In this document: positions 16,328-24,195 of the stretch, one piece after another
Layout of the letters: each line of letters begins with the position of its first letter
How positions within the stretch are numbered: the first letter of the stretch is position 1
Assembly: GCA_900471515.1 (NCBI GenBank)
Contig: UCFC01000059.1
Span: forward strand, 1-42,834
DNA from: Hyphomicrobiales bacterium
Lineage (GTDB): Bacteria > Pseudomonadota > Alphaproteobacteria > Rhizobiales > Rhizobiaceae
DNA: 42,834 nucleotides
Reading direction: 5' to 3'
The notes under the pieces: model-generated
What the model was told of the DNA's origin: nothing
Seen by the model: only the letters and a program-made list of their open reading frames with translations
Databases searched by the model: none
Made by a program: the position numbers and the translations under genes

Positions 16328-16945
16328 TCAGGCCGATGCTGTCGGGAATTCGGCGAGGCGGGCGGCATAACGCGCCATCGTGTCGACTTCGAAATTGACG
16401 AAGTCGCCGGCCTTGCGTTCGCCCCAGGTCGTGACCTCAAGCGTATGGCGGATCAGGAGAACGTCGAAATCCGTGCCATCGACGGCGTTGACCGTCAGCG
16501 ACGTGCCGTCAAGCGCGATCGAGCCCTTGGGCGCGACGAATTTCGCCAGATGGGCGGGCGCGCGCAGGCGAAAACGGGTGGCATCGCCCTCTTGCGTGAC
16601 CGACAGGATTTCGGCCTTGCCGTCGACATGGCCGGAAACGATATGGCCGCCGAGTTCGTCGCCGATCTTCAGCGACCGCTCAAGATTGATATGGCTGCCC
16701 GCCTGCCAGGTGGAAATCGTGGTCAGCCGCAGCGCCTCTTCCCATGCTTCGACCTCGAACCAGCGGCCGTTGCTGCCTTCCTGCGGCAGGCCGGTCACGG
16801 TAAGGCAGATGCCGGAATGGGAGATCGAGGCGCCCATATCGATGGTCGCCGGGTCGTAGTTCGTGGCAACACGAAGCTTGATGCCCTCCTTGAGGGCCGA
16901 AACGGATTCGATCGTGCCGATTTCAGTGACAATTCCGGTGAACAT
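16328..16945 (-). CDS. ribE: Riboflavin synthase, alpha subunit type
   Basis: 205 residues with the internal duplication of the family: FTGIVTEIGTIESV at the N terminus, SHSGICLTV in the first half and GGHIVSGHVDGKAEI, LDGTSLTVNAV in the second. It dismutates two lumazine molecules into riboflavin. The ATG at 16945 overlaps the ribD stop by one base (TGATG), so translation is coupled. The frame could open at a TTG three bases earlier, which is less likely. Usual length and no missing motif. Confidence 0.96.
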   Translation of the reverse strand: MFTGIVTEIGTIESVSALKEGIKLRVATNYDPATIDMGASISHSGICLTVTGLPQEGSNGRWFEVEAWEEALRLTTISTWQAGSHINLERSLKIGDELGGHIVSGHVDGKAEILSVTQEGDATRFRLRAPAHLAKFVAPKGSIALDGTSLTVNAVDGTDFDVLLIRHTLEVTTWGERKAGDFVNFEVDTMARYAARLAEFPTASA

Positions 16946-18234
16946 CAAGTCTCTCTTTCGTATTCGTCCAGGCGATCCGCGCCGAATATGTAAGTGCCCC
17001 TGTGGGCGAAGCCGGATGGTATGTCGGTTGCCTGCAGCGGCGATTCAATACCGCCCTCGCCGATGACGACGGGCGCCTGGTAGAGCTGGATGCGATCGAC
17101 GAGACCGGCTTCGAGGAAAAGCTTCGCGGTCTTTGCGCCGCCTTCGACGAGAAGCGAGGAAATGCCGCGGGTGGCAAGCGCCGGCAGCAGGACTTCGGGG
17201 TGATAGGGATTGCAGTAGAGGATTTCGACGCCGGCGGATTCGAGCGCGGCGCGGCGGGAGGCCATCTCGGTGGGGTCGGCGGGTGTGTTACCCCCCTCTG
17301 TCCTGCCGGACATCTCTCCCACAGCTCCCTGCCCTAAATTCGCCGAGGCGGGAACATTGCTGTCAGAAGAACTGGGAGCGGGCCCCTTGCCGATCTCCCC
17401 CCTTGTGGGGGAGATGCCCGGCAGGGCAGAGGGGGGTAATCCTTCCTCCGATCCCAGCGGTGAAACCTCTTCACCCGCCACCACAATCACCTGCACGTCC
17501 TTTGCCGTCTCGACAAGCTTGCTCGTCAACGGCAATGCCAGAGCAGGATCGAGCACGATGCGAACGGGCGATTGCGCCTCAAGCCCCGGTGTCCGCACCG
17601 TCAGCAGCGGATCGTCGGCAATCGCCGTGCCGATGCCGACAAGGATGGCATCGGTTTCGGCGCGCAGCGCCTGCACCTGGGCGCGGGCTTCCGGGCCGGT
17701 GATCGCCACCTGCCCTACTCCCTCGCGGCCGATCATGCCATCGGCGGAAACCGCAAGTTTGAGAGTCACATAGGGGCGGTTCTTCGTCTGGCGGGTGAGG
17801 TAGCCTGACAGCGATTGCCGGCCCTCCTCCTCCAGCACGCCCGTCGTCACTTCGATGCCGGCCTCCTGCAGCATGGCAATGCCGCGGCCGGAGACCCTGA
17901 CATCGGGATCGGTGACGCTGATGACGACGCGGCCGACGCCGGAGGCGATCAGCGCGTCGGCGCAGGGCGGCGTCTTGCCGTGATGCGAGCAGGGTTCGAG
18001 CGTGACATAGGCGGTCGCGCCGCGGGCGAGTTCGCCCGCTTCGGCGAGCGCCTGCGGCTCGGCATGCGGGCGACCGCCGAGTGCCGTTACGGCGCGCCCG
18101 ACGATGACGCCGTCACGGACGATGACGCAGCCGACGGAGGGATTGGTGGACGTCCGGCCGGTGTGCCAGCGCGACAGGCGGATCGCGGCTGCCATGAAGC
18201 GTTCGTCCTCATGCTCGGCGATCCTCTCGCCCAT
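16945..18234 (-). CDS. ribD: Bifunctional riboflavin biosynthesis deaminase/reductase RibD, with internal palindromic insertion
   Basis: 429 residues. The deaminase half has zinc ligands HAE (57-59) and PCSHHGKTPPC (81-91); the reductase half has PYVTLKLAVSADGMIG (152-167), ETDAILVGIGTAIADDP (191-207) and a C-terminal ISSLLVEGGAKTAK. It performs steps two and three of riboflavin synthesis. About 50 residues near 265-316, rich in Pro, Gly and Ser (LPPSALPGISPTRGEIG ... VGEMSGRTEGGNT), coincide with a palindromic repeat at 17288-17439 and make the protein longer than usual. The frame is kept through the insert and the following reductase sequence is normal, so the enzyme is probably active. Starts 2 nt after nrdR, overlaps ribE. 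Confidence 0.95.
   Translation of the reverse strand: MGERIAEHEDERFMAAAIRLSRWHTGRTSTNPSVGCVIVRDGVIVGRAVTALGGRPHAEPQALAEAGELARGATAYVTLEPCSHHGKTPPCADALIASGVGRVVISVTDPDVRVSGRGIAMLQEAGIEVTTGVLEEEGRQSLSGYLTRQTKNRPYVTLKLAVSADGMIGREGVGQVAITGPEARAQVQALRAETDAILVGIGTAIADDPLLTVRTPGLEAQSPVRIVLDPALALPLTSKLVETAKDVQVIVVAGEEVSPLGSEEGLPPSALPGISPTRGEIGKGPAPSSSDSNVPASANLGQGAVGEMSGRTEGGNTPADPTEMASRRAALESAGVEILYCNPYHPEVLLPALATRGISSLLVEGGAKTAKLFLEAGLVDRIQLYQAPVVIGEGGIESPLQATDIPSGFAHRGTYIFGADRLDEYERET
17288..17439. repeat. Palindromic repeat element inside ribD
   Basis: The ends form a long inverted repeat: the left arm 17288-17320 and right arm 17407-17439 (33 bases each) pair at 30 of 33 positions. Each begins TTACCCCCCTCTG when read inward. 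Between them is about 86 bp with further C- and G-rich stretches. I recall similar sequences as dispersed repeats in Rhizobium intergenic DNA; here the element lies in a coding sequence and is translated. Confidence 0.85.
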
Positions 18235-18236
18235 GG

Positions 18237-18713
18237 TCAGACGTCCAGTGGATCGCGGGCAATCTTGGCGTTGAGCTCGGCGATCAGTTTTTCGAAATCC
18301 TCGGCATGCGAGAAATCGCGGTAGACCGAAGCATAACGCACGAAGCCGACATCATCGAGGCTCTTCATGGCTTCCAGAACCTGCAGGCCGATCTGCTCGG
18401 AGGAGATTTCCGTCTCGCCCGAGCTTTCCAGCCGGCGCACGATGCCGGAGACGGCGCGCTCGATGCGGTCGCGATCGACGGGACGCTTGCGCAGCGCCAC
18501 GTCGAAGGAGCGCACCAGCTTGTCGCGATCGAAGGGAACCCTGCGGCCGGTCTTCTTGATGACCATCAGCTCGCGCAGTTGCACGCGCTCGAAGGTCGTG
18601 AAGCGGCCGCCGCAATCCGGACAGATGCGGCGCCGGCGGATGGAGGTATTATCCTCCGCCGGGCGGGAATCCTTGACCTGGGTATCTTCCGAACCGCAAT
18701 AGGGGCAGCGCAT
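18237..18713 (-). CDS. nrdR: Transcriptional repressor NrdR
   Basis: 158 residues. A zinc ribbon with Cys 3, 6, 31 and 34 (MRCPYCGSEDTQVKDSR and RRICPDCGGRFTTFE) is followed by an ATP-cone domain (LMVIKKTGRRVPFDRDKL onward). NrdR represses ribonucleotide reductase genes according to ATP/dATP levels. Its Shine-Dalgarno GGAG overlaps the end of glyA, and ribD follows after 2 nt, so glyA-nrdR-ribD-ribE looks like one operon. No NrdR box is evident within this window, as its nrd targets lie elsewhere. Confidence 0.97.
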   Translation of the reverse strand: MRCPYCGSEDTQVKDSRPAEDNTSIRRRRICPDCGGRFTTFERVQLRELMVIKKTGRRVPFDRDKLVRSFDVALRKRPVDRDRIERAVSGIVRRLESSGETEISSEQIGLQVLEAMKSLDDVGFVRYASVYRDFSHAEDFEKLIAELNAKIARDPLDV

Positions 18714-18722
18714 GCCTACTCC

Positions 18723-20021
18723 TTAGCCCATGTAGTCATACATGGGGAAGCGGTCGGTCAGGTTCACCACCTTGCCGCGCACGGCAGCCTCGACGGCGGC
18801 ATTGCCCTCATCGGAATTGGCGACCTTCAGGCCGTCGAGAACCTCGACGATGAGATTGCCGATCTCGCGGAATTCAGCCTCCTTGAAGCCGCGCGTCGTG
18901 CCGGCCGGGGCGCCGAGGCGCACGCCCGAGGTGACGAAGGGCTTTTCGGGATCGAAGGGGATGCCGTTCTTGTTGCAGGTGATGTAGGCGCGGCCGAGCG
19001 CGGCTTCGGCGCGCTTGCCGGTGGCGTTCTTCTTGCGCAGGTCGACCAGCATCAGGTGGTTGTCCGTACCGCCGGAGACGACATCGAGGCCGCCGGCGAC
19101 GAGCGTTTCGGCAAGCGCCCTGGCGTTCTTGACGACCTGGGCGGCATAGTCCTTGAACGAGGGCTGCAGCGCTTCGCCGAAGGCAACGGCCTTGGCGGCG
19201 ATGATGTGCATCAGCGGGCCGCCCTGGAGACCGGGGAAGACGGCCGAGTTGAACTTCTTCGCCAGATCCTCGTCATTCGTCAGGATGACGCCGCCGCGCG
19301 GGCCGCGCAGCGACTTGTGGGTCGTGGTGGTCGCGACGTGGCAATGCGGGAACGGCGAGGGATGCACGCCGCCGGCGACGAGGCCGGCAATATGGGCCAT
19401 GTCGACCATCAGGTAGGCGCCGACCGAGTCGGCGATCTCGCGGAAGCGCTTCCAGTCCCAGATACGGGAATAGGCGGTGCCGCCGGCAATGATGAGCTTC
19501 GGCTTGTGTTCCCGGGCCTTGCGCTCGACTTCGTCCATGTCGAGCAGGTTGTCGCCCTCGCGCACGCCGTAGGAGACGACGTTGAACCACTTGCCGGACA
19601 TGTTGACCGGCGAACCGTGCGTCAGGTGGCCGCCCGAATTCAGGTCGAGGCCCATGAAGGTGTCGCCCGGCTGCAGCAGCGCCAGGAAGACGGCCTGGTT
19701 CATCTGCGAGCCGGAGTTCGGCTGGACGTTGGCGAAGTTGACGCCAAACAGCTTCTTGGCGCGCTCGATGGCGAGTTCCTCGGCGATATCGACGAACTGG
19801 CAGCCACCATAGTAGCGCTTGCCCGGATAACCCTCGGCGTATTTGTTGGTCATGATGGAGCCCTGGGCTTCCAGAACGGCGCGGGAAACGATGTTCTCGG
19901 ATGCGATCAGTTCGATCTCATGCCGTTGACGACCGAGTTCCTTTCCGATCGCGCCGAAGATTTCCGGATCGACGTCCGCGAGCGAGCGATTGAAGAAGGA
20001 TTCGGTGGAAGCATTGGTCAT
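18723..20021 (-). CDS. glyA: Serine hydroxymethyltransferase
   Basis: 432 residues, normal length. Converts serine and tetrahydrofolate to glycine and methylene-THF with PLP. The PLP lysine is Lys 236 in VATTTTHKSLRGPRGG; other hallmarks are ELIASENIVS, YAEGYPGKRYYGGC and GLDLNSGGHLTHG. GAAGGAG lies 7 nt before the ATG at 20021. It is the first gene of the glyA-nrdR-ribD-ribE operon. The upstream ldtP gene ends in a terminator at 20161, which separates the two units. Confidence 0.98.
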   Translation of the reverse strand: MTNASTESFFNRSLADVDPEIFGAIGKELGRQRHEIELIASENIVSRAVLEAQGSIMTNKYAEGYPGKRYYGGCQFVDIAEELAIERAKKLFGVNFANVQPNSGSQMNQAVFLALLQPGDTFMGLDLNSGGHLTHGSPVNMSGKWFNVVSYGVREGDNLLDMDEVERKAREHKPKLIIAGGTAYSRIWDWKRFREIADSVGAYLMVDMAHIAGLVAGGVHPSPFPHCHVATTTTHKSLRGPRGGVILTNDEDLAKKFNSAVFPGLQGGPLMHIIAAKAVAFGEALQPSFKDYAAQVVKNARALAETLVAGGLDVVSGGTDNHLMLVDLRKKNATGKRAEAALGRAYITCNKNGIPFDPEKPFVTSGVRLGAPAGTTRGFKEAEFREIGNLIVEVLDGLKVANSDEGNAAVEAAVRGKVVNLTDRFPMYDYMG

Positions 20022-20154
20022 GGGCTGGCTCCTTCACTGGAATGCGGCCAAGGTATTAGCCTTCCGCCGATGCGAGGGCAATACGAAGAACGACATTTGC
20101 TGGGCTAAGCGCGCGGACGACCGGTTTGCGCGGGGCGCGCGGCCTTGCCGGAAC

Positions 20155-20181
20155 GAAAAAAGCCGCGCAACGGGCGCGGCT
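20155..20181 (-). terminator. Rho-independent terminator after ldtP
   Basis: Stem AGCCGCGC (20161-20168) and GCGCGGCT (20174-20181) with a 5-nt loop. On the minus strand it is followed by TTTTTT, about 23 bp after the ldtP stop. Confidence 0.85.
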
Positions 20182-20203
20182 TTCAGGGATATGCAGGCGT
20201 AAT

Positions 20204-21505
20204 TTACTGGACCGGCTGCTCGATGCCCGAGGTGGTGTCGAGCGCGAGTTCCGCATTGCCGTCCATCTGGTAGATGTCGTCGCGGAACTGGACGACGCCG
20301 TCGGGCATGCCCCAGGCCGAGATATAGACGAAATAGACGGGAACTTCGGTCGCGAGCTTGATCGGCGTATTGATGCCGCTGGCGATCACCTGCTCCATCT
20401 GCTGGCGGCTCCAGCCGGGCGTTTCGCGCAGCAGCCAGGTCGTCAGGTCGCGGACGTTCTGGACGCGCACGCAGCCCGAGGATTCGAAACGCATGAGCTT
20501 GTTGAACAGGCCCTGCTGCGGCGTGTCGTGCATATACTCGCCGTTCTTGTTGTAGAAGTTGATCTTCGTGGAGGCCATGGCGTTGATCTTGCCGGGGTCC
20601 TGGCGGAACATCAGGTTCGGCGCCTCGCCGTTCCAATCGACCGTTTCCGGGGCGACTTCGTTGCCCTTGCCGTCGATGAGGCGGATCGCGTTCTTTTCGA
20701 GATAGGTCGGATCCTTGCGCATCAGCGGCATGATGTCCTTCTCGACGATCGAGCGCGGCGCCGTCCAGTACGGATTGAGGATGACCTCGTAGATCTTGGA
20801 ATTGACGATATGCGTCGGGCGGCTCAGGCGGCCGACGACGGCCGTGTGGCGCGTCGCGACGCTGCCGTCTTCGACCGCTTCCACGTAGGCTGCCGGAATG
20901 TTGACCATCACATGGCGGCGGCCCATGTCTTCCGGGAAGGTCTGGATGCGGATCAGGTTGGTATTCAGCTGCTGCAGGCGGACATCGGCGGGGATGTTCA
21001 TCGCCTTCAGCGTGAATTCGCCGATCACGCCATCGGCCGGCAGGCCGTGACGGGCCTGGAAGCGCTTGACGGCACCGTCGACATAGGAATCGAAGGCGCT
21101 CGAAAGGCCGGCTTCGCGCGGCAGGTCGCCGCTGATCGCCAGGCGCTGGCGAAGGGCCTGGACCGAGGGATCGGTGACGCCGAGCTGCAGGCGAACGTCG
21201 CCCGGATTGACCTGCGGCCAGCCGCCCATGGAGACGATCTGCTGATACTGCATGATCGCCTGCTGCGTGCTCGGTATCGATTGCGGGCTGAGGATCGGGG
21301 TATTGGAAAGAACGGCGGTGGCCGTGCGCGAGGCAGCCTTGGCGTCGAACTGGTCGTCCCAGTTGCCGCGCCTCGGGGCGTTCAGCAGCCCGTCGAGCGC
21401 CGATTGCGCGAATGCGGGCGCGGCAAGCGCGCCGGCACCAACCGTTGCCGCCGAGGCCAGAAAGGCGCGGCGAGAGAGAGCTTCAATTCCGTTCTTCTTA
21501 GACAT
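20204..21505 (-). CDS. ldtP: L,D-transpeptidase family protein (LdtP-like)
   Basis: 433 residues from the ATG at 21505. N-terminal Tat-like signal (SRRAFLASAATVGAGALAAP), a peptidoglycan-binding domain (about 108-170, ending DGVIGEFTLKAMNI) and a YkuD catalytic domain with His 326 (MHDTPQQGLF) and catalytic Cys 345 (RFESSGCVRVQN). The layout, with a long insertion before the active site, is that of YcbB-type enzymes. They form 3-3 crosslinks or attach proteins to peptidoglycan in the periplasm. The name is given because ldtR, a MarR regulator known to control this gene in Liberibacter and Sinorhizobium, lies upstream on the same strand. Here they are separated by 2 kb of accessory DNA. Confidence 0.9.
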   Translation of the reverse strand: MSKKNGIEALSRRAFLASAATVGAGALAAPAFAQSALDGLLNAPRRGNWDDQFDAKAASRTATAVLSNTPILSPQSIPSTQQAIMQYQQIVSMGGWPQVNPGDVRLQLGVTDPSVQALRQRLAISGDLPREAGLSSAFDSYVDGAVKRFQARHGLPADGVIGEFTLKAMNIPADVRLQQLNTNLIRIQTFPEDMGRRHVMVNIPAAYVEAVEDGSVATRHTAVVGRLSRPTHIVNSKIYEVILNPYWTAPRSIVEKDIMPLMRKDPTYLEKNAIRLIDGKGNEVAPETVDWNGEAPNLMFRQDPGKINAMASTKINFYNKNGEYMHDTPQQGLFNKLMRFESSGCVRVQNVRDLTTWLLRETPGWSRQQMEQVIASGINTPIKLATEVPVYFVYISAWGMPDGVVQFRDDIYQMDGNAELALDTTSGIEQPVQ

Positions 21506-22120
21506 TCGTCCCAACCACTCAATGCCGCGGTGGAGGAGGCCACGGCCCTTTGCGATATCCTGCGCCTTAACGCAGATCCCTATCCGTTCGTTCTTCCGGC
21601 GCAGCAGGAAATTCCGCCAGTCCCATCACAGAATCGCGAGGGGCGATCCGGATGATGCCAATGGTCCTTCGAGGACGCCGGCTATCGAATATTCCGCTGT
21701 CACATCAATATGGCCAATTCGTGTTGCCGGGCCGGACGACAGACTGCCGGTTGCCGGAAACCGCATGCAACGAACCATATGACGGGTAAACCGTGAGGGT
21801 TAATAACGACTAAAAAACGGCTTGAATACCGGGCTTCGCGGTTGGTGGGCGTGCGTTGCAAAGATGCCACGCAGAGGCGAGTGGGAAGACCGGATCTGAT
21901 TGTTCCGGAAACGGCCAAGAGCCGTCGCCACCTCCATTTCCCGCTCTGTCGTGTAAAGATTGACTGCTGTCGCAGGACAGGAAAGGGCGTTGACCTTGCT
22001 GGCCACAATGAATGCGAGGCCCCTTTTATCTACGTAACAACACGCCCCTTCTTCGTAAGGCTTTTTCTTTGCCACGACTCAATTAAACCTGTCATGGCAA
22101 CTTTTTTGTATGGAAAAATA
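21506..22120. other. Intergenic region between ldtP and the SIR2-like gene; left part of the accessory segment
   Basis: About 615 bp. The part next to ldtP (to about 21780) has the usual G+C and should carry the ldtP promoter. Beyond that composition shifts and becomes A+T-rich near 22040-22130. Position 21892-21913 nearly repeats the end of ldtR (see separate entry). A minus-strand frame (21800-22075) is open for 91 codons but starts with GTG without a good ribosome site and has no recognisable sequence. No transposase or integrase remnant is recognised. Confidence 0.5.
21892..21913 (+). repeat. Imperfect 22-bp direct repeat, left copy (possible attachment-site scar)
   Basis: 22 bases identical at 20 positions (mismatches at positions 10 and 16) to 23568-23589, which is inside the last codons of ldtR. 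Weak similarity continues a few bases on both sides. The two copies bracket the SIR2-like gene in the same orientation, as attL/attR would. No integrase gene is visible, so the interpretation is tentative. Confidence 0.4.
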
Positions 22121-23170
22121 ATGTTCAACAAAAAAACCGTTTTCGTGGTGGGAGCAGGCGCCAGTGCCGAAGTCGGCCTCCCTATCGGGGATCAATTGGC
22201 GGTCGATATCTCGGAAAAACTCAAGCAGAAAGATCCTCGAACACTTAGGCCCACCGACGACATTCTCTATCACTTGATAAGGAAACTTGCGCAAGATGCT
22301 GGGGAACCAAACGCAGCTCCGTGGTTTCAGATCGCCGATGATCTAGCTCAGGCCGTTGTACTTGCGCCATCAATCGATAACTACCTGCACACTCACTACC
22401 ACGACACACGAAGGGTCAAAATCGGGAAACTGGCTATCGCCAGATGCATCCTGGAGGCCGAGAACAAATCCAGGTTGGCGACCGACCCCGGCTCGCAATT
22501 CGACTTTGCAGATTTGCACGCCGGTTACAGGCGTGATGGCAGTTCACCAAGCTGGCATAATGTATTCTTCAAACTACTCATCGAGGGTGCTCAGAAGAGC
22601 AGTCTTGAAGATCTTTTCAGAAACACGGTCTTTATTTGCTTCAACTATGACAGATGCATTGAACACTATCTGGCGCACGCCCTCACGCGCTACATGAACC
22701 TACACCCTCTCGAAGCCAGAAGGCTGGTTTCGACGCTTGAGATAATCCATCCCTACGGTCGGGTGGGCGAATTATTGGATCGAACTCCGGATTTTGTCGA
22801 GTTTGGTGGTGAATCTTACAGCAACAATCTTATCGAAATTTCCCGTCAGATTCGTACTTTCACCGAACAAGTCGCTGATGATATTCCTGAAAGGATTAGA
22901 GTCCATTTAGACTCAGCAGCAGCCATTGTCTTTCTGGGGTTCTCTTTCGGAGAAATGAATCTCGATCTGTTCCGGCTGAAAGGAGACAGAGGCTACAAGC
23001 AAGTCATAGCCACCGGATATCGTACGTCAAAATCAAACTGTAGCTACATCGAGACAAGACTGCGGGACTTACTGTGTCTCGAATCGGCAATCAACAATAT
23101 GCATATCCATATTGAAGATATGACGTGCCACGACCTTCTGAGCGCCTACTACCGAATGCTGCAGAATTAA
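22121..23170 (+). CDS. SIR2-like domain protein, possible stand-alone defence effector
   Basis: 349 residues from the ATG at 22121 (GGA about 8 nt upstream; an in-frame ATG at 22094 lacks a ribosome site). The N terminus VFVVGAGASAEVGLP (7-21) is the Gly-rich NAD-binding loop of SIR2-like proteins. FICFNYDRCIEHYL (171-184) carries the conserved Asn-Tyr-Asp, HPYG (210-213) the conserved His, and AIVFLGFSFGEMN (268-280) the late strand motif. These match the SIR2_2-like NADase group found in many antiphage systems (NAD depletion), not classical sirtuin deacetylases, which carry a zinc ribbon that is absent here. No second domain, signal peptide or partner gene is visible. Base composition is clearly poorer in G+C than its neighbours, and it interrupts the ldtR-ldtP neighbourhood, so it was probably acquired. 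Confidence 0.75.
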   Translation: MFNKKTVFVVGAGASAEVGLPIGDQLAVDISEKLKQKDPRTLRPTDDILYHLIRKLAQDAGEPNAAPWFQIADDLAQAVVLAPSIDNYLHTHYHDTRRVKIGKLAIARCILEAENKSRLATDPGSQFDFADLHAGYRRDGSSPSWHNVFFKLLIEGAQKSSLEDLFRNTVFICFNYDRCIEHYLAHALTRYMNLHPLEARRLVSTLEIIHPYGRVGELLDRTPDFVEFGGESYSNNLIEISRQIRTFTEQVADDIPERIRVHLDSAAAIVFLGFSFGEMNLDLFRLKGDRGYKQVIATGYRTSKSNCSYIETRLRDLLCLESAINNMHIHIEDMTCHDLLSAYYRMLQN

Positions 23171-23553
23171 CCCGCACTTGAGCTTAGCGTCTTCTCAGGG
23201 CATCGGGCAAAACCTCTGTGTCCTGATCGTCGAGCCAGATCCTACGCTGCCTGGAATTGTACGGCCGAGGGCCCCCCGGACACCATCATCAGCTACCATG
23301 GAGATTCACGTCGGGAACGAGCATGGAAATACTCGAACCCTCCGCGCCCTCCCCACATGAAGCCGCAACAGCAGAAAAGCGCATCGCGGAGGGAAAGCCG
23401 CTTTGCGCTCTAGGTGCCGATTGGAGGTCGGAATTTGCTGGCGCGCAAGTGGCGCGCAAACGAGCGCCACCTAGTGCCATCTTGTGCCCTTTTACGCATC
23501 CGCGCGTCAGCTGGAGCATTCTAATATAGAAGCGGGAACAATCCTCTAATGCC
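23171..23553. other. Gene-poor right part of the accessory segment
   Basis: About 380 bp between the SIR2-like gene and the end of ldtR. A short plus-strand frame from the ATG at 23323 to 23529 could encode 68 residues beginning MEILEPSAPSPHEAATAEKR; it resembles no family I know and may be a remnant. GGCGCGCAA is repeated at 23440-23448 and 23451-23459. No terminator for either flanking gene stands out. Confidence 0.4.
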
Positions 23554-24066
23554 TTACAGGCGATACAGGATCTGATCGTTCCAGAAACGATCCAGACGCT
23601 GAAGCAGCTTGTTCATCTGGGTAAACTCGTCGGTGCCGATGCCGCCGACCTTGTCGATCGAGGCGATGTGGCGTTCGTAGAGCTTGCCCACGGTTTCGGC
23701 GATGTCCTGGCCGGTTTCGGTCAGGCTGATGCGGACCGAGCGGCGGTCGATGCGCGAGCGCTGGTGGTTGATGAAGCCGAGGTCGACCAGCTTCTTGACG
23801 TTGTAGGAAACGTTCGAGCCGAGATAGTAGCCGCGGGAGCGCAGCTCGCCGGCGGTCAGTTCGGAATTGCCGATGTTGAAAAGCAGGAGCGCCTGGATGG
23901 CGTTGACGTCGCTGCGGCCCTGGCGGTCGAACTCGTCCTTGATGACGTCGAGAAGACGGCGATGAAGACGTTCAACAAGATGAAGGGATTCCATGTAAAG
24001 ATCACGGATGCCCTGATCCTGTGCATGGAAAGTCGATGCCGCCTGCGGCTTGAGTTTCGTGTTCAT
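23554..24066 (-). CDS. ldtR: MarR-family regulator LdtR
   Basis: 170 residues. A MarR winged helix: LLLFNIGNSELTAGELRSRG, then SNVSYNVKKLVDLGFI (recognition helix region, about 95-110), wing HQRSRIDRRSVRISLT, and dimerisation helices at both ends. The sequence matches LdtR, a regulator of the L,D-transpeptidase gene and osmotic tolerance in Liberibacter and Sinorhizobium. Those homologues respond to small molecules such as phloretin; whether this one does is inferred. Same strand as ldtP and normally next to it; here displaced 2 kb by the SIR2-like segment. The last codons contain the right copy of a 22-bp repeat. Confidence 0.9.
   Translation of the reverse strand: MNTKLKPQAASTFHAQDQGIRDLYMESLHLVERLHRRLLDVIKDEFDRQGRSDVNAIQALLLFNIGNSELTAGELRSRGYYLGSNVSYNVKKLVDLGFINHQRSRIDRRSVRISLTETGQDIAETVGKLYERHIASIDKVGGIGTDEFTQMNKLLQRLDRFWNDQILYRL
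23568..23589 (+). repeat. Imperfect 22-bp direct repeat, right copy, in the 3' end of ldtR
   Basis: Partner of 21892-21913 (20 of 22 bases identical). It overlaps the codons for RFWNDQI near the C terminus of LdtR. If the SIR2-like segment integrated at this site, this copy keeps the gene intact. Confidence 0.4.
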
Positions 24067-24195
24067 TTGACTGCCTCACTGTTTTGTTTGGCGGTGTCGT
24101 TTTCTTCCCGCCTTGAGTGAGACCCTATCGAATACATATAAAATTCGACTTAAACCGCAGGCTTAACAGAGGCTTACCGGAAACCCATTGGTGTA

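Noticed and set aside
21800..22075. Minus-strand 91-codon frame as a partner gene of the SIR2-like protein
   Set aside because: GTG start without a good ribosome site, no recognisable motif, and it includes the sequence that resembles the ldtR end. Kept only as a possible remnant.
22094..22120. Upstream ATG at 22094 as start of the SIR2-like gene
   Set aside because: No Shine-Dalgarno in front, and the nine added residues lie before the beta-strand that normally begins the domain; ATG at 22121 has GGA at suitable spacing.
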